Shown here: positions 50,598-59,244 of the stretch, piece by piece
Layout: the number at the start of each line of letters is the position of its first letter
Position numbering within the stretch: position 1 is the stretch's first letter
Assembly (NCBI GenBank): GCA_910584605.1
Contig: CAJUAW010000001.1
Coordinates: forward strand, 13,823-77,822
Source: an uncultured Oscillospiraceae bacterium
GTDB taxonomy: Bacteria; Bacillota_A; Clostridia; Oscillospirales; Oscillospiraceae
Length of the DNA stretch: 64,000 nt
Direction: 5' to 3'
Position numbers and translations under genes: made by a program
Notes under the pieces: model-generated
What the model was told of the DNA's origin: nothing
The model's input: only the letters and a program-made list of their open reading frames with translations
The model's database searches: none

Positions 50598-51653
50598 TTA
50601 CCACACCGGCTGGCGCGCCACATACTCCTCGTAGGTGATCCCCTGCTCCATAATGGTCTGAGCGATCTCCACCCCCACATAGCGGTAGTGCCAGGGCTCA
50701 AACCGGTAGCCGGTGACCGCCTCCTTCCCCAGGTCGTACCGGAGGATAAAGCCATGCCCGGCGCAGTGCTCCTTCAGCCATGCGAAGGCGGGGGTATTTT
50801 CAAAGTGGGCCTTGGTGCTGGCCACATTGATGTCCAGCGCCAGACCGGTCTGGTGCTCCGAGTGGCCGGGCCGGGCGGAAAAGGTATCCACCGTGGCCTG
50901 CTTATTCTGCTTTAAGTATCGGTTATAGGTGTTCTTCTGCGTGGCGTAGGAGCGGTAGGCCGACACACTGCGCAGGGAGATGCCGTCCTCCCGGGCCGCG
51001 TCCGCCATGGCCCGGAAGGCCGCCGCCGCCTCCGGCTGCAGAGAGCCCGACCCGTAGCGGCTGCCCAGCGCCTCCAGCTTGGGCACATAGCCGGCGGGCA
51101 GGGTGTAGTGCTTATTCACCAGAACGGTCAGGCTGGAGGGATCGGCGGTCTCCCAGATCAGGCTGTAGAACCCCTGATCCTGGTCCATGTTCACCTGGAG
51201 GACGACCTCTTCTGCGCCGTCCTTGGGGTGCTCCGCCGCCCAGGCGCTGTACCGGTCCAGCCGGTCAAACCGGCCGTTGGGCAGGGACAGATACACCAGA
51301 TCCGCCCGGGTCAGCTCCCCCTCCTTCAGCAGGCAGAAGAGGGACTCGTCCTTCCCCATACGGGAACTGAGGGCCTCCTTCTGCTGCTTGGTCAGCCCTT
51401 TCTGGGCCAGCAGTCTGGCCGCCTCCTTCTGGCGGGCCTCCATCTCCGCCGCCTGGACCGGATCGATCTCCTCCTCTGGCTGGGCGGGGTCCTCGGCCTC
51501 CTCGGCCTCCTCCAACGTCGTCAGCACCGGCTCTGCTGCTGGACGGACCAGCTCCTCCGCTCCGTCCGCTGCACCGGTGAAGGTCAGGGCTCCAAAGCAA
51601 AGTGCTGCCGCTAAAAGCAGCCGCAGGCACCGCCGAATGGTAAATTTGTGCAT
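50598..51653 (-). CDS. D-alanyl-D-alanine carboxypeptidase (VanY/M15 family), exported
   Basis: A 351-residue cell-wall peptidase. A signal peptide (MHKFTIRRCLRLLLAAALCF) is followed by an acidic, coiled Glu/Ala-rich region (about 30-95) and a spacer. The C-terminal M15 domain has zinc ligands in GHSEHQTGLALDI and EPWHYRY. It trims D-Ala from peptidoglycan stem peptides. The start at 51653 gives the signal peptide; the frame to 51803 overlaps the next gene and is rejected. Confidence 0.9.
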   Translation of the reverse strand: MHKFTIRRCLRLLLAAALCFGALTFTGAADGAEELVRPAAEPVLTTLEEAEEAEDPAQPEEEIDPVQAAEMEARQKEAARLLAQKGLTKQQKEALSSRMGKDESLFCLLKEGELTRADLVYLSLPNGRFDRLDRYSAWAAEHPKDGAEEVVLQVNMDQDQGFYSLIWETADPSSLTVLVNKHYTLPAGYVPKLEALGSRYGSGSLQPEAAAAFRAMADAAREDGISLRSVSAYRSYATQKNTYNRYLKQNKQATVDTFSARPGHSEHQTGLALDINVASTKAHFENTPAFAWLKEHCAGHGFILRYDLGKEAVTGYRFEPWHYRYVGVEIAQTIMEQGITYEEYVARQPVW

Positions 51654-51669
51654 GGTCTTAGATCCTTTC

Positions 51670-52395
51670 TTATGTAACGCAACGGTTAGGTTCCGATATA
51701 GCTCCCTGCTGGAGGAGGAACGCATGGGCGTCCCCGCCGCAGGCGCCGAGGAACCAGGAAAAAATAGCGGCGCCGTCCACCGTATCCAGGCGGCGGCGAC
51801 CAAAGGACATCCGCTCCGGATGGAACTGGACCCCCAGGATGGACCGCTCCGCCAGCTCGACGGCCTCCGGGAAGCCGCCCTCCGCCCAGGCCGAGGCCCG
51901 CAAGCCCCGCCCCAGCGCGTCCACCGCCTGGTGGTGGGCGCTGTTCACCTGGAAGAGCGGCCCGTAGAGCCGGTGGAGGATGGAGTCCTCCGCGCTCCGG
52001 ACGGGATGGACCGTGTCCGCCTTGCCGACGTGAAAGGGGCGCTGTTCCGGCCTCAGGTCCTGGACCAGGGTGCCGCCCAGGGCCACGTTGATCAGCTGCA
52101 TCCCCCGGCAGATGCCCAGGATGGGCTTGCCCGCCTCGTAAAAGGCGCGGAACAGCTCCAGTTCCGCCCGGTCCCGGGCCCGGTCCGGCGGCTGAGACCC
52201 CCGGTCCTCCTGGCCGTACCAGGCGCTCTCAATGTCGCCGCCGCCGCACAGCAGCAGCCCATGACAGCGCAGGTCGGGGGCGGAACAGTATCCGGCCACC
52301 GGCTCTCCGCCGGCGCCCCGGATGGCGGCACAGTAGTTGTCGGTGCGCCCCGTCTCGCCGGACACCTGTATGGTCAGCCTGTTCATGTACATCAC
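51670..52395 (-). CDS. Class I glutamine amidotransferase-like hydrolase (gamma-glutamyl-GABA hydrolase/PuuD type)
   Basis: A 241-residue enzyme of the peptidase C26 group. The nucleophile elbow is GICRGMQLINV (Cys in GICRG) and the partner His/Glu lie in VQFHPERM; LLLCGGGDIE forms the oxyanion side. It probably hydrolyses a gamma-glutamyl amide, but no polyamine pathway is adjacent, so the substrate is open. The GTG at 52395 and the ATG at 52392 are both possible starts; the gene overlaps the kinase-like gene by about 4 bp. Confidence 0.85.
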   Translation of the reverse strand: MMYMNRLTIQVSGETGRTDNYCAAIRGAGGEPVAGYCSAPDLRCHGLLLCGGGDIESAWYGQEDRGSQPPDRARDRAELELFRAFYEAGKPILGICRGMQLINVALGGTLVQDLRPEQRPFHVGKADTVHPVRSAEDSILHRLYGPLFQVNSAHHQAVDALGRGLRASAWAEGGFPEAVELAERSILGVQFHPERMSFGRRRLDTVDGAAIFSWFLGACGGDAHAFLLQQGAISEPNRCVT

Positions 52396-53018
52396 TGCCC
52401 GTCCTGGGCGGCCCGCGCCTTCACCAGAGCAACGATCAGGCTCACCGCCCCCTCCACTCCAATTATGCCGGAGTTCAGGGTCAGATCGTAGCGCCGCATA
52501 TCCCCCCAGATGTGCCCCGTATAGTAATTATAGTAGTTGGCCCGGCCCTTGTCCATCTGGACGATCCGCTTCTCCATGTCTTCCGAGGGAATGTGGTACT
52601 CATCCACACACCGCTCCACCCGGCTGGCCATGTCGGCGTGGACAAAGACCTTCAGGCACTCGGGCCGCTCTCCCAGCACATAGTCGGAACACCGGCCCAC
52701 AATGACGCAGGGACCCTCATCGGCCAACTCACGGATGACCTCCGCCTGGGCAAAAAATGCCTGGTGGCTCACGGGCACGCCCTGATGAGCCAGGGCGGGG
52801 GTCCCGATGCCCGCCGGTGCGATGGACAGGTGGAAGCGGCTGCGGGCCCGTTCCTCCGCCCGGGCGATGAAGTCGGGGGAAAGCCCGCTCTTCTCCGAGG
52901 TTTTCTGGATGATGGTCCGGTCGTAGCAGGGGATGCCCAGCTGGGCGGCCAGCCGCTTTCCGATCAGGCGGCCTCCGCTGCCAAACTCCCGGCTGATGGA
53001 GATCACATAATTACTCAT
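52392..53018 (-). CDS. Cytidylate kinase-like family protein
   Basis: A 208-residue P-loop protein related to Cmk (cytidylate kinase-like family). The N-terminus ISISREFGSGGRLIGKRLA replaces the classic GxxxxGK with GSGGRLIGK. Further down are CVIVGRCSDYVL and an arginine-rich lid (DKGRANYYNYYTGHIWGD). Common in anaerobic Firmicutes, real substrate unknown. The ATG at 53018 has GGAGG eight bases before it; a TTG at 53021 is less likely. Confidence 0.88.
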   Translation of the reverse strand: MSNYVISISREFGSGGRLIGKRLAAQLGIPCYDRTIIQKTSEKSGLSPDFIARAEERARSRFHLSIAPAGIGTPALAHQGVPVSHQAFFAQAEVIRELADEGPCVIVGRCSDYVLGERPECLKVFVHADMASRVERCVDEYHIPSEDMEKRIVQMDKGRANYYNYYTGHIWGDMRRYDLTLNSGIIGVEGAVSLIVALVKARAAQDGQ

Positions 53019-53244
53019 CAATCACACCTCCCGATTGAGATGGGCGGAGCAGGGATCAAACCGGCTCCGCAGGGAAACACTTCTCTGCGTATAGTATAAT
53101 ACACCCCGGCAAAAAAAACAACGGCAAACTGCTCTCTGCCGGAAAAAAATCGGGGTACCAAGGAAATCTTTGGTAATATCCGCCAAAAATGGGGGCTCGC
53201 TTTTTTACAACCCGCCAAAGTTGGGCAAAATACTCAAATTATAC

Positions 53245-53273
53245 TTGCATCCTGGGCGGAACGTGAGTATTAT
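53245..53273 (+). promoter_or_regulatory. Promoter of the maltodextrin operon
   Basis: TTGCAT (53245-53250), 17-bp spacer and TATTAT (53268-53273). The 53019-53244 part of this gap holds the minus-strand promoter of the kinase-like gene (TTGTTT-17-TATACT) and a small TACCAA/TTGGTA inverted repeat (53156-53175), but no gene. Confidence 0.7.
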
Positions 53274-53289
53274 TATAACCAGGTTGGCC

Positions 53290-53325
53290 GGAAACGTTAC
53301 CGGTAACGTCACCAGTAACGTTTCC
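53290..53325 (+). promoter_or_regulatory. Nested operator for the LacI-type regulator
   Basis: ACGTTACCGGTAACGT (53294-53309) is a perfect 16-bp palindrome centred on CCGG, typical of LacI-family sites. GGAAACGTTAC (53290-53300) also forms a perfect inverted repeat with GTAACGTTTCC (53315-53325). The site lies just after the predicted transcription start, so bound repressor would block elongation. Confidence 0.8.
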
Positions 53326-53369
53326 AGACGATCCAGAGGAACAAAATTTTCGTTTAGGAGGATAATGAA

Positions 53370-54662
53370 ATGCGCACGTACAAAAAGATCCTGGCCCTGG
53401 CGCTCAGTGCCGCCATGTCCCTGACCCTGCTGGCCGGCTGCGGCGGCAAGGACAGCACCACCGACGCCTCCGGCCGCGTCTACTGGCTGAACTTCAAGCC
53501 CGAGTCTGACAGCGTCCTGCAGGAGATTGCCGCCACCTACACCGAGCAGACCGGCGTACCGGTCCAGGTGGTCACCGCCGCCTCCGGCACCTACAGCCAG
53601 ACCCTCATCGCGGAGATGGATAAGTCCGCGCCCCCCACGCTGTTCGTCATCGGCAACCAGGACGGCGTGGCCCAGTGGAAGGACTACGCCTTGGACCTGA
53701 CCGGCTCCGCCATCGCCAACGAGTTGAATACCGACGCCTACAACCTCTACGACGAGACCGGCAAGCTGGTCTCCATCGGCTACTGCTACGAGTGCTACGG
53801 CATCATTGTCAACCCTGACCTGGTGCAGCAGGCCGGCCACTCCATGGATGAGATCAAGGACTTCGCCTCCCTGAAGGCCGTGGCAGAGGATATCCACGCC
53901 AACGCCGCCACCCTGGGCTTCGACGCCTTTACCTCCTCCGACATGGACGGCAACTCCTCCTGGCGCTTTACCGGCCACATGGCCAACCTGGAGTATTACT
54001 ACGAGCAGGAGGGTTCCATCTGGACCGAGTGTCCCCCCACCATCTCCGGCAAGTATATGGACAACTTCCGGAACCTCTATGACCTGTGCATCAACAACAG
54101 CACCGTCCCCTCCACCGAGCTGGCCACCGGCGGTCACGACGCCGCGCAGGAGTTTAAGGACGGCAAGGCCGTCTTCTATGTCAACGGCTCCTGGGAGTAT
54201 GAGGGCGTGAAGGACGCCGTCCCCAACGCCACCATGATCCCCTACTACTGCGGCGTGGCCGGAGAGGAGAAGGCCGGCCTGAACTGCGGCACCGAGAACT
54301 GCTGGGCCATCAACGCCAAGTCCTCTGAGGCCGACCAGCAGGCCACCATGGACTTCATGGTCTGGTGTGTCACCGACCCCGACGCCTCCCGCAAGCTGGT
54401 GGACACCTTTGGCGTCATGCCCTACAAGCAGGCGGCTGAGTCCACCAACGGCTTCCTGGCCGCCGCCGACGAGTACACCGCCAACGGCTGCTATGTGATG
54501 AACTGGGCCACCAACTTCCAGCCCAACGTGGAGGCCTACCGGGCCTCGCTGGTCTCCGCCCTGAACCAGTACAACAACGCCCAGTCCGACGCCAACTGGG
54601 AGCAGGTCCGCACCGCCTTTGTCGACGGCTGGGCCACCCAGTATCAGGCCATCAACGGCTGA
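53370..54662 (+). CDS. Maltodextrin-type ABC transporter substrate-binding lipoprotein
   Basis: A 430-residue exported lipoprotein of the MalE/UgpB type. The signal peptide ends in the lipobox LLAGC (Cys about 25). The two-lobed binding domain follows (VYWLNFKPESDSVLQEIAAT, GYCYECYGIIVN, GKAVFYVNGSWEYEG). It starts an operon with two permeases, a LacI regulator, malQ and glgP, so alpha-glucans/maltodextrins are the likely ligands. AGGAGGATAA precedes the ATG. Confidence 0.9.
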   Translation: MRTYKKILALALSAAMSLTLLAGCGGKDSTTDASGRVYWLNFKPESDSVLQEIAATYTEQTGVPVQVVTAASGTYSQTLIAEMDKSAPPTLFVIGNQDGVAQWKDYALDLTGSAIANELNTDAYNLYDETGKLVSIGYCYECYGIIVNPDLVQQAGHSMDEIKDFASLKAVAEDIHANAATLGFDAFTSSDMDGNSSWRFTGHMANLEYYYEQEGSIWTECPPTISGKYMDNFRNLYDLCINNSTVPSTELATGGHDAAQEFKDGKAVFYVNGSWEYEGVKDAVPNATMIPYYCGVAGEEKAGLNCGTENCWAINAKSSEADQQATMDFMVWCVTDPDASRKLVDTFGVMPYKQAAESTNGFLAAADEYTANGCYVMNWATNFQPNVEAYRASLVSALNQYNNAQSDANWEQVRTAFVDGWATQYQAING

Positions 54663-54695
54663 GTTTTCTGAGAACAGCACCCTTTGACATCAGGC

Positions 54696-54720
54696 CGGGG
54701 CGGGTAATGCGCCCGCCCCG
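54696..54720 (+). terminator. Attenuating hairpin after the binding-protein gene
   Basis: CGGGGCGGG/CCCGCCCCG stem (54696-54704 with 54712-54720) without a T-tract. It probably stabilises the upstream message or reduces permease expression. Confidence 0.5.
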
Positions 54721-54738
54721 CCATTGCTTCCGTCCGTA

Positions 54739-54797
54739 TGTAGGGGCGGACATGGTCCGCCCGCCGTTCCGACAGGCGCACCCTGTGCGCCCCTACA
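54739..54797. repeat. 59-bp palindromic interspersed element
   Basis: Ends are the inverted pair TGTAGGGGCG (54739-54748) and CGCCCCTACA (54788-54797). Inside are two further hairpins, GGGCGGAC/GTCCGCCC and GGCGCAC/GTGCGCC, giving a three-way-junction fold. It has the look of a REP/MITE-type intergenic repeat, here inserted within an operon. Only one copy is in this window. Confidence 0.7.
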
Positions 54798-54819
54798 AAT
54801 GAAAAAGGAGTTGATCGAC

Positions 54820-55725
54820 TTGAAAAAGAAGCGGATCTCCAACAGCAGCTCTATCCGCCGTGCCACTCGGATGTGGAGCCCGCTGTTCCTGGGCCCGGTG
54901 ATCATTGCCTTCACCATCGGCTTTGTGTGGCCCTTCCTCTGGGGCATCTGGCTGTCCCTGTGCCAGTTCCAGACCACCTCCGACGCCCAGTTCGTCGGCC
55001 TGGGCAACTATATCCGCACCTTCCAGGACGCCTCGTTCCGCTACGCCTTCGGGTACACCGCCCTGTTCGCCGTGGTGTCCCTGGTGCTCATCAACGTGCT
55101 GGCCTTCGCCGTGGCGTACGCCCTGACCCAGGGCATCAAGGGCAGCAACCTCTACCGCACCGTCTTCTTCATGCCCAACCTGATCGGCGGCATCGTGCTC
55201 GGCTACATCTGGTCCATGATCTTTGACGGCGTGCTCAGCCGCTGGTCCACCTCCATCCTGATGGAGACGAAATACGGCTTCTGGGGCCTGATCATCCTCA
55301 TGTGCTGGCAGCGGATCGGCTATATGATGATCATCTACATCGCCGGACTTCAGAACGTTCCCGGCGAGATGCTGGAGGCCGCCCGCATCGACGGCGCCAC
55401 CCGCTGGCAGACCCTGTTCAAGGTGACCATCCCCAATGTGATGCCCTCCATCACCATCTGCATGTTCCTGTCCCTGACCAACGGCTTCAAGCTCTTCGAC
55501 CAGAACCTGGCCCTCACCGCCGGCCAGCCCTTCATCATCCAGCCCGGCGGCACCTCCATCAAGACCACCGAGATGCTGGCCCTGAACATCTTCAACACCT
55601 TCAACATGGCCAGCGCCACCGCCAAGGGCACCGCTCAAGCCAAGGCCGTGATCTTCTTCATCCTGGTCGCCGCAATGGGTCTGGCTCAGCTGGGCTATAC
55701 CCGCAAAAAGGAGGTACAGCAGTAA
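54820..55725 (+). CDS. Maltodextrin-type ABC transporter permease 1 (MalF-like)
   Basis: A 301-residue permease with six membrane segments and the cytoplasmic EAA loop (EMLEAARIDGATRWQTLFKV). I choose TTG 54820 because AAGGAG lies nine bases upstream. An in-frame ATG at 54799 sits right at the edge of the palindromic repeat and has no ribosome site, so it would add seven residues only by chance. It ends in TAATG, coupling to the next permease. Confidence 0.9.
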   Translation: MKKKRISNSSSIRRATRMWSPLFLGPVIIAFTIGFVWPFLWGIWLSLCQFQTTSDAQFVGLGNYIRTFQDASFRYAFGYTALFAVVSLVLINVLAFAVAYALTQGIKGSNLYRTVFFMPNLIGGIVLGYIWSMIFDGVLSRWSTSILMETKYGFWGLIILMCWQRIGYMMIIYIAGLQNVPGEMLEAARIDGATRWQTLFKVTIPNVMPSITICMFLSLTNGFKLFDQNLALTAGQPFIIQPGGTSIKTTEMLALNIFNTFNMASATAKGTAQAKAVIFFILVAAMGLAQLGYTRKKEVQQ

Positions 55726-56582
55726 TGAACAAAAAAGCTCTCTCCGCCGAATCACGCCGGAAAATGGTGCTGTCTGTGGTCCTGGCGGTCATCTGCGTCA
55801 TCTACGTGCTGCCGGTGGCGGCTGTGGTCATCAACTCCTTTAAGCTGAACACCTTTGTCAAAACGGATACCTTCGCCCTGCCCTTCGGGGACATGTGGGC
55901 GGGCATGTCCAACTTTGTCACCGGCATGACTTTTGGCAACTACCCCTTCCTCGACAGCGTGAAATACAGTGTGATTATCACCATCCTGTCCACCGCCCTG
56001 ATTCTGCTGTGTACCTCCATGGCCGCCTGGTACATCGCCCGGGTGAACTCCGCCTTCTGCAAGCTGGTCTACTTCCTGTGCGTGTTTTCCATGGTGGTCC
56101 CCTTCCAGATGGTCATGTACACCCTGTCCAAGACCGCCGACACCCTGAGGCTGAACACCCCCTGGACCATCCCCATCGTCTACCTGGGCTTCGGCGCGGG
56201 ACTGGCTATCTTCATGTTCGTGGGCTTCGTCAAATCCATCCCCCTGGAGATCGAGGAGGCCGCCGCCATTGACGGCTGCGGACCCCTGCGCACCTACTTC
56301 TCGGTGGTGCTGCCCATGCTCAAGCCCACCATGATCTCTGTAGGCATCCTGGAAATCATGTGGGTGTGGAACGACTATCTGCTCCCCTCCCTGGTCCTGA
56401 ACATCACCAAATACCGCACCATCCCCATCCACATCCAGTATCTGAAGGGCAGCTACGGCACTGTGGACCTGGGCGCGACCATGGCCCTGATCCTGCTGTC
56501 CATCATCCCTGTCATCGTGTTCTACCTCACCTGCCAGAAGCACATCATTGCGGGCGTGGCCGCCGGCGCGGTGAAGGGCTGA
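55725..56582 (+). CDS. Maltodextrin-type ABC transporter permease 2 (MalG-like)
   Basis: A 285-residue permease with six membrane segments and the EAA loop EIEEAAAIDGCGPLRTYFSV. Its ATG shares one base with the upstream stop, and AAAAGGAGG lies upstream. A longer frame back to 55302 is antisense-like noise over permease 1 and is rejected. No ATP-binding subunit follows. Confidence 0.92.
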   Translation: MNKKALSAESRRKMVLSVVLAVICVIYVLPVAAVVINSFKLNTFVKTDTFALPFGDMWAGMSNFVTGMTFGNYPFLDSVKYSVIITILSTALILLCTSMAAWYIARVNSAFCKLVYFLCVFSMVVPFQMVMYTLSKTADTLRLNTPWTIPIVYLGFGAGLAIFMFVGFVKSIPLEIEEAAAIDGCGPLRTYFSVVLPMLKPTMISVGILEIMWVWNDYLLPSLVLNITKYRTIPIHIQYLKGSYGTVDLGATMALILLSIIPVIVFYLTCQKHIIAGVAAGAVKG

Positions 56583-56591
56583 GCTTGGGAC

Positions 56592-56620
56592 TTGCGTTTC
56601 CGCCTGAAATGTGCTAAAAT
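56592..56620 (+). promoter_or_regulatory. Internal promoter for the LacI-type gene
   Basis: TTGCGT (56592-56597), 17-bp spacer and extended -10 TGC-TAAAAT (56615-56620). Confidence 0.6.
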
Positions 56621-56647
56621 AACCAACCTAGAGAGAAGGGATACGAT

Positions 56648-57655
56648 GTGACCATCAAGGATATCGCCCGGCTGTCCGGGTGCGGTGTGGCCACCGTGTC
56701 CCGGGTGCTCAACGACCACCCCGACGTCAGCGACGAGACCCGCCGCAGGGTCATGGCGGTGGTGGAGGAGCAGGGCTTTCAGCCCAACAACAACGCCAAG
56801 CACCTGAAGCAGCAGGCCAGCTCCAGCATCGCCATCATCGTCAAGGGCACCATGAACATGCTCTTTGCCGATCTGGTGAAAAGGCTCCAGTCCCTGCTGC
56901 GGGACGCCGGACAGGACGCCGCCGTCTACTACCTGGACGAGGACGCCAACGAGGTGGCCTACGCCCTTCAGCTGTGCCGGGAGCGCCGCCCCATGGGCAT
57001 CCTCTTCCTGGGCGGCGACCGGGAGCTGTTTCAGGCCGCCTTTCAGGGCATCACAGTGCCCTGCGTGCTGCTGACCAACACCGCCGGGGACCTGGGCTTT
57101 GACAACCTCTCCTCCATCACCACCGACGACCGGGAGGCCTCCCGTCAGGCGGTGCGCTTTCTGGCCGGACAGGGCCACCGGCACATTGGGATGCTGGGGG
57201 GCAACTGGTCCTGCTTCCAGATTGGCCACAGCCGCTATCTGGGCTGCCTGCAGGCCTGCCAGGAGCTGGACCTCCCTTTTGACGGGGATCGCCAGTGCGA
57301 GCCATGCCGCTACTCCCTGGAAGACGGCTACGCCGCCGCCAAGGTGCTGCTGGACCGCTGCCCCGGCCTGACCGCCATCTTTGCCGTCAGCGACGTCACC
57401 GCCCTGGGCGCCATGCGGGCCCTGCGGGACCTGGGAAAACGGGTCCCCGAGGACATCTCCGTTATGGGCTACGACGGCATCACCATCGGACAATACTCCC
57501 TGCCCCGGCTGACCACCGTCCGCCAGGACACCCAGCAGCTGGCGGAACGGGGCGTGGATGCCCTGCTCCGGGGCATTACCCGCAACAGCCCTCCCGTCCA
57601 CGAGCTGGTCCCCTTCCAGCTGATCGAGGGGGAGAGCGTGGCCCGGCTTTCCTGA
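56648..57655 (+). CDS. LacI-family transcriptional repressor of the maltodextrin operon
   Basis: A 335-residue regulator. The N-terminal helix-turn-helix (TIKDIARLSGCGVATVSRVL) and hinge helix (NNNAKHLKQQ) are followed by a sugar-binding domain (ISVMGYDGITIGQYSLPRLT). It starts at GTG with AGAAGGGA upstream. The operator at 53290-53325 has the CCGG-like or CG-centred symmetry used by this family. Lying inside the operon it controls, it should be autoregulated in part. Confidence 0.92.
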   Translation: MTIKDIARLSGCGVATVSRVLNDHPDVSDETRRRVMAVVEEQGFQPNNNAKHLKQQASSSIAIIVKGTMNMLFADLVKRLQSLLRDAGQDAAVYYLDEDANEVAYALQLCRERRPMGILFLGGDRELFQAAFQGITVPCVLLTNTAGDLGFDNLSSITTDDREASRQAVRFLAGQGHRHIGMLGGNWSCFQIGHSRYLGCLQACQELDLPFDGDRQCEPCRYSLEDGYAAAKVLLDRCPGLTAIFAVSDVTALGAMRALRDLGKRVPEDISVMGYDGITIGQYSLPRLTTVRQDTQQLAERGVDALLRGITRNSPPVHELVPFQLIEGESVARLS

Positions 57656-57659
57656 CCGC

Positions 57660-57685
57660 AAGGGCCGCCGCTGGCGGCCCTTTGT
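57660..57685 (+). terminator. Hairpin between the LacI gene and malQ
   Basis: AAGGGCCGCC/GGCGGCCCTT stem with a 3-nt loop, followed by TTG. Probably a partial terminator. Confidence 0.65.
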
Positions 57686-57720
57686 CATACTTTATTTTAA
57701 CAGAAAAAGGTGATTCCATC

Positions 57721-59232
57721 GTGAGAAAAGCAGGAATCTTAATGCCCATTTCCTCCCTGCCCTCCCCCTGCGGCATCGGCACACTGGGGGAGGACGCCTA
57801 CCGCTTCGCCAGCTTTCTGGCTGCGGGGGGGCAGTCCCTCTGGCAGGTCCTGCCTCTGGGACCCACCAGCTACGGCGATTCCCCCTACCAGTCCTTCTCC
57901 TCCTTTGCCGGAAACCCCTACTTCATCGACCTGGACCTGCTGGCCAAGGACGGCCTCCTGGAGCCGGAGGAATACCGGAACCTGGACTGGGGCAGCGACC
58001 CGGAGCGGGTGGATTACGGAACGCTGTACGTCACCCGATACCCGGTGCTGCACAAGGCCTGCGCCCGCCTTCTGGCCCAGGACCGGCCCGATTTCGCCGC
58101 CTTCTGTGAGGAGCAGAAGGACTGGCTGGAGGATTACGCCCTGTTTATGGCCCTCAAGGGGGAGCACAACGGCCTGTCCTGGTTCCAGTGGCCGGAGGAG
58201 CTGCGCCTGCGCAGGCCCGACGCGCTGGCCCGGGCCCGGACCAGGCTGTCTGGAGAGGTCGCCTTCTGGAAGGCGGTGCAGTACCTCTTCTTCGGCCAGT
58301 GGCGGGCGCTGAAGAAGTATGCCAACGGCCTGGGTCTGTCCATTCTGGGGGACCTGCCCATCTACGTGGCCGGGGACAGCGCCGACGTATGGGCCAACCC
58401 GGACCAGTTCCAGCTGGACGAAACCGGTCTGCCCACCGAGGTGGCCGGCTGTCCCCCCGACGGCTTCTCCGCCGACGGCCAGCTGTGGGGCAACCCGCTG
58501 TTTGACTGGGAGGCCATGAAGGAGGACGGCTACGCCTGGTGGCTGCGGCGGATCTCCTTCCAGTTCCAGCTGTACGACACCCTGCGCATCGACCACTTCC
58601 GGGGCTTCGACTCCTACTACGCCATCCCCTACGGGGACACCACCGCCCGCAACGGCAAGTGGAAGCCCGGTCCGGGCATCGCCTTCTTCAAGGCGGTGAA
58701 CAGGGCTCTGGGCAAAAAGGATATCATCGCTGAGGACCTGGGCTTCCTCACCCCCTCGGTGCGCAAGCTGCTGAAGGATTCGGGCTATCCCGGCATGAAG
58801 GTGCTGGAGTTCGCCTTTGACAGCCGGGACGCGGAGAGCGACTATATGCCCCACCGCTACCCCACCCACTGCGTGGTCTACACCGGCACCCACGACAACG
58901 ACACCATCATGGGCTGGATGGCCTCCGCTCCCAAGAAGGACGTGTCCTACGCCAAGGCGTATCTCCGCCTGTCCAAGCGGGAGGGCTACCACTGGGGCAT
59001 GATGCGCTCCGCCTGGGCCTCCCCCGCCGACCTGGCGGTGATGCAGTTCCAGGACCTGCTGGGGCTGGGTTCGGAGGCCCGGATGAATATCCCCTCCACC
59101 TTAGGGAATAATTGGCAGTGGAGAGCCCTGCCCGGCGCCTTTGACGAAACGCTTTCCAAGCGCCTGTACCGGGAGATGCGGGTATACCAGCGGCTGCCCA
59201 AGGCTCCAAAAACCAGGAAATCCAAACAGTAA
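57721..59232 (+). CDS. malQ: 4-alpha-glucanotransferase
   Basis: Transfers glucan segments between maltodextrins and releases glucose. The 503-residue GH77 enzyme has SSLPSPCGIGTLG, YQSFSSFAGNPYFIDL, LRIDHFRGFDSYYAIP (nucleophile Asp), EDLGFLTPSVR (acid/base Glu) and GTHDNDTIMGW. It starts at GTG with AAAAGGTG upstream; the 57295 frame overlaps the LacI gene and is rejected. It lies 12 bp before glgP. Confidence 0.96.
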   Translation: MRKAGILMPISSLPSPCGIGTLGEDAYRFASFLAAGGQSLWQVLPLGPTSYGDSPYQSFSSFAGNPYFIDLDLLAKDGLLEPEEYRNLDWGSDPERVDYGTLYVTRYPVLHKACARLLAQDRPDFAAFCEEQKDWLEDYALFMALKGEHNGLSWFQWPEELRLRRPDALARARTRLSGEVAFWKAVQYLFFGQWRALKKYANGLGLSILGDLPIYVAGDSADVWANPDQFQLDETGLPTEVAGCPPDGFSADGQLWGNPLFDWEAMKEDGYAWWLRRISFQFQLYDTLRIDHFRGFDSYYAIPYGDTTARNGKWKPGPGIAFFKAVNRALGKKDIIAEDLGFLTPSVRKLLKDSGYPGMKVLEFAFDSRDAESDYMPHRYPTHCVVYTGTHDNDTIMGWMASAPKKDVSYAKAYLRLSKREGYHWGMMRSAWASPADLAVMQFQDLLGLGSEARMNIPSTLGNNWQWRALPGAFDETLSKRLYREMRVYQRLPKAPKTRKSKQ

Positions 59233-59244
59233 GGATGTGTTTTT

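Noticed and set aside
54799..54819. ATG start for permease 1
   Set aside because: It lies at the edge of the palindromic repeat without a ribosome site; TTG 54820 has AAGGAG nine bases upstream.
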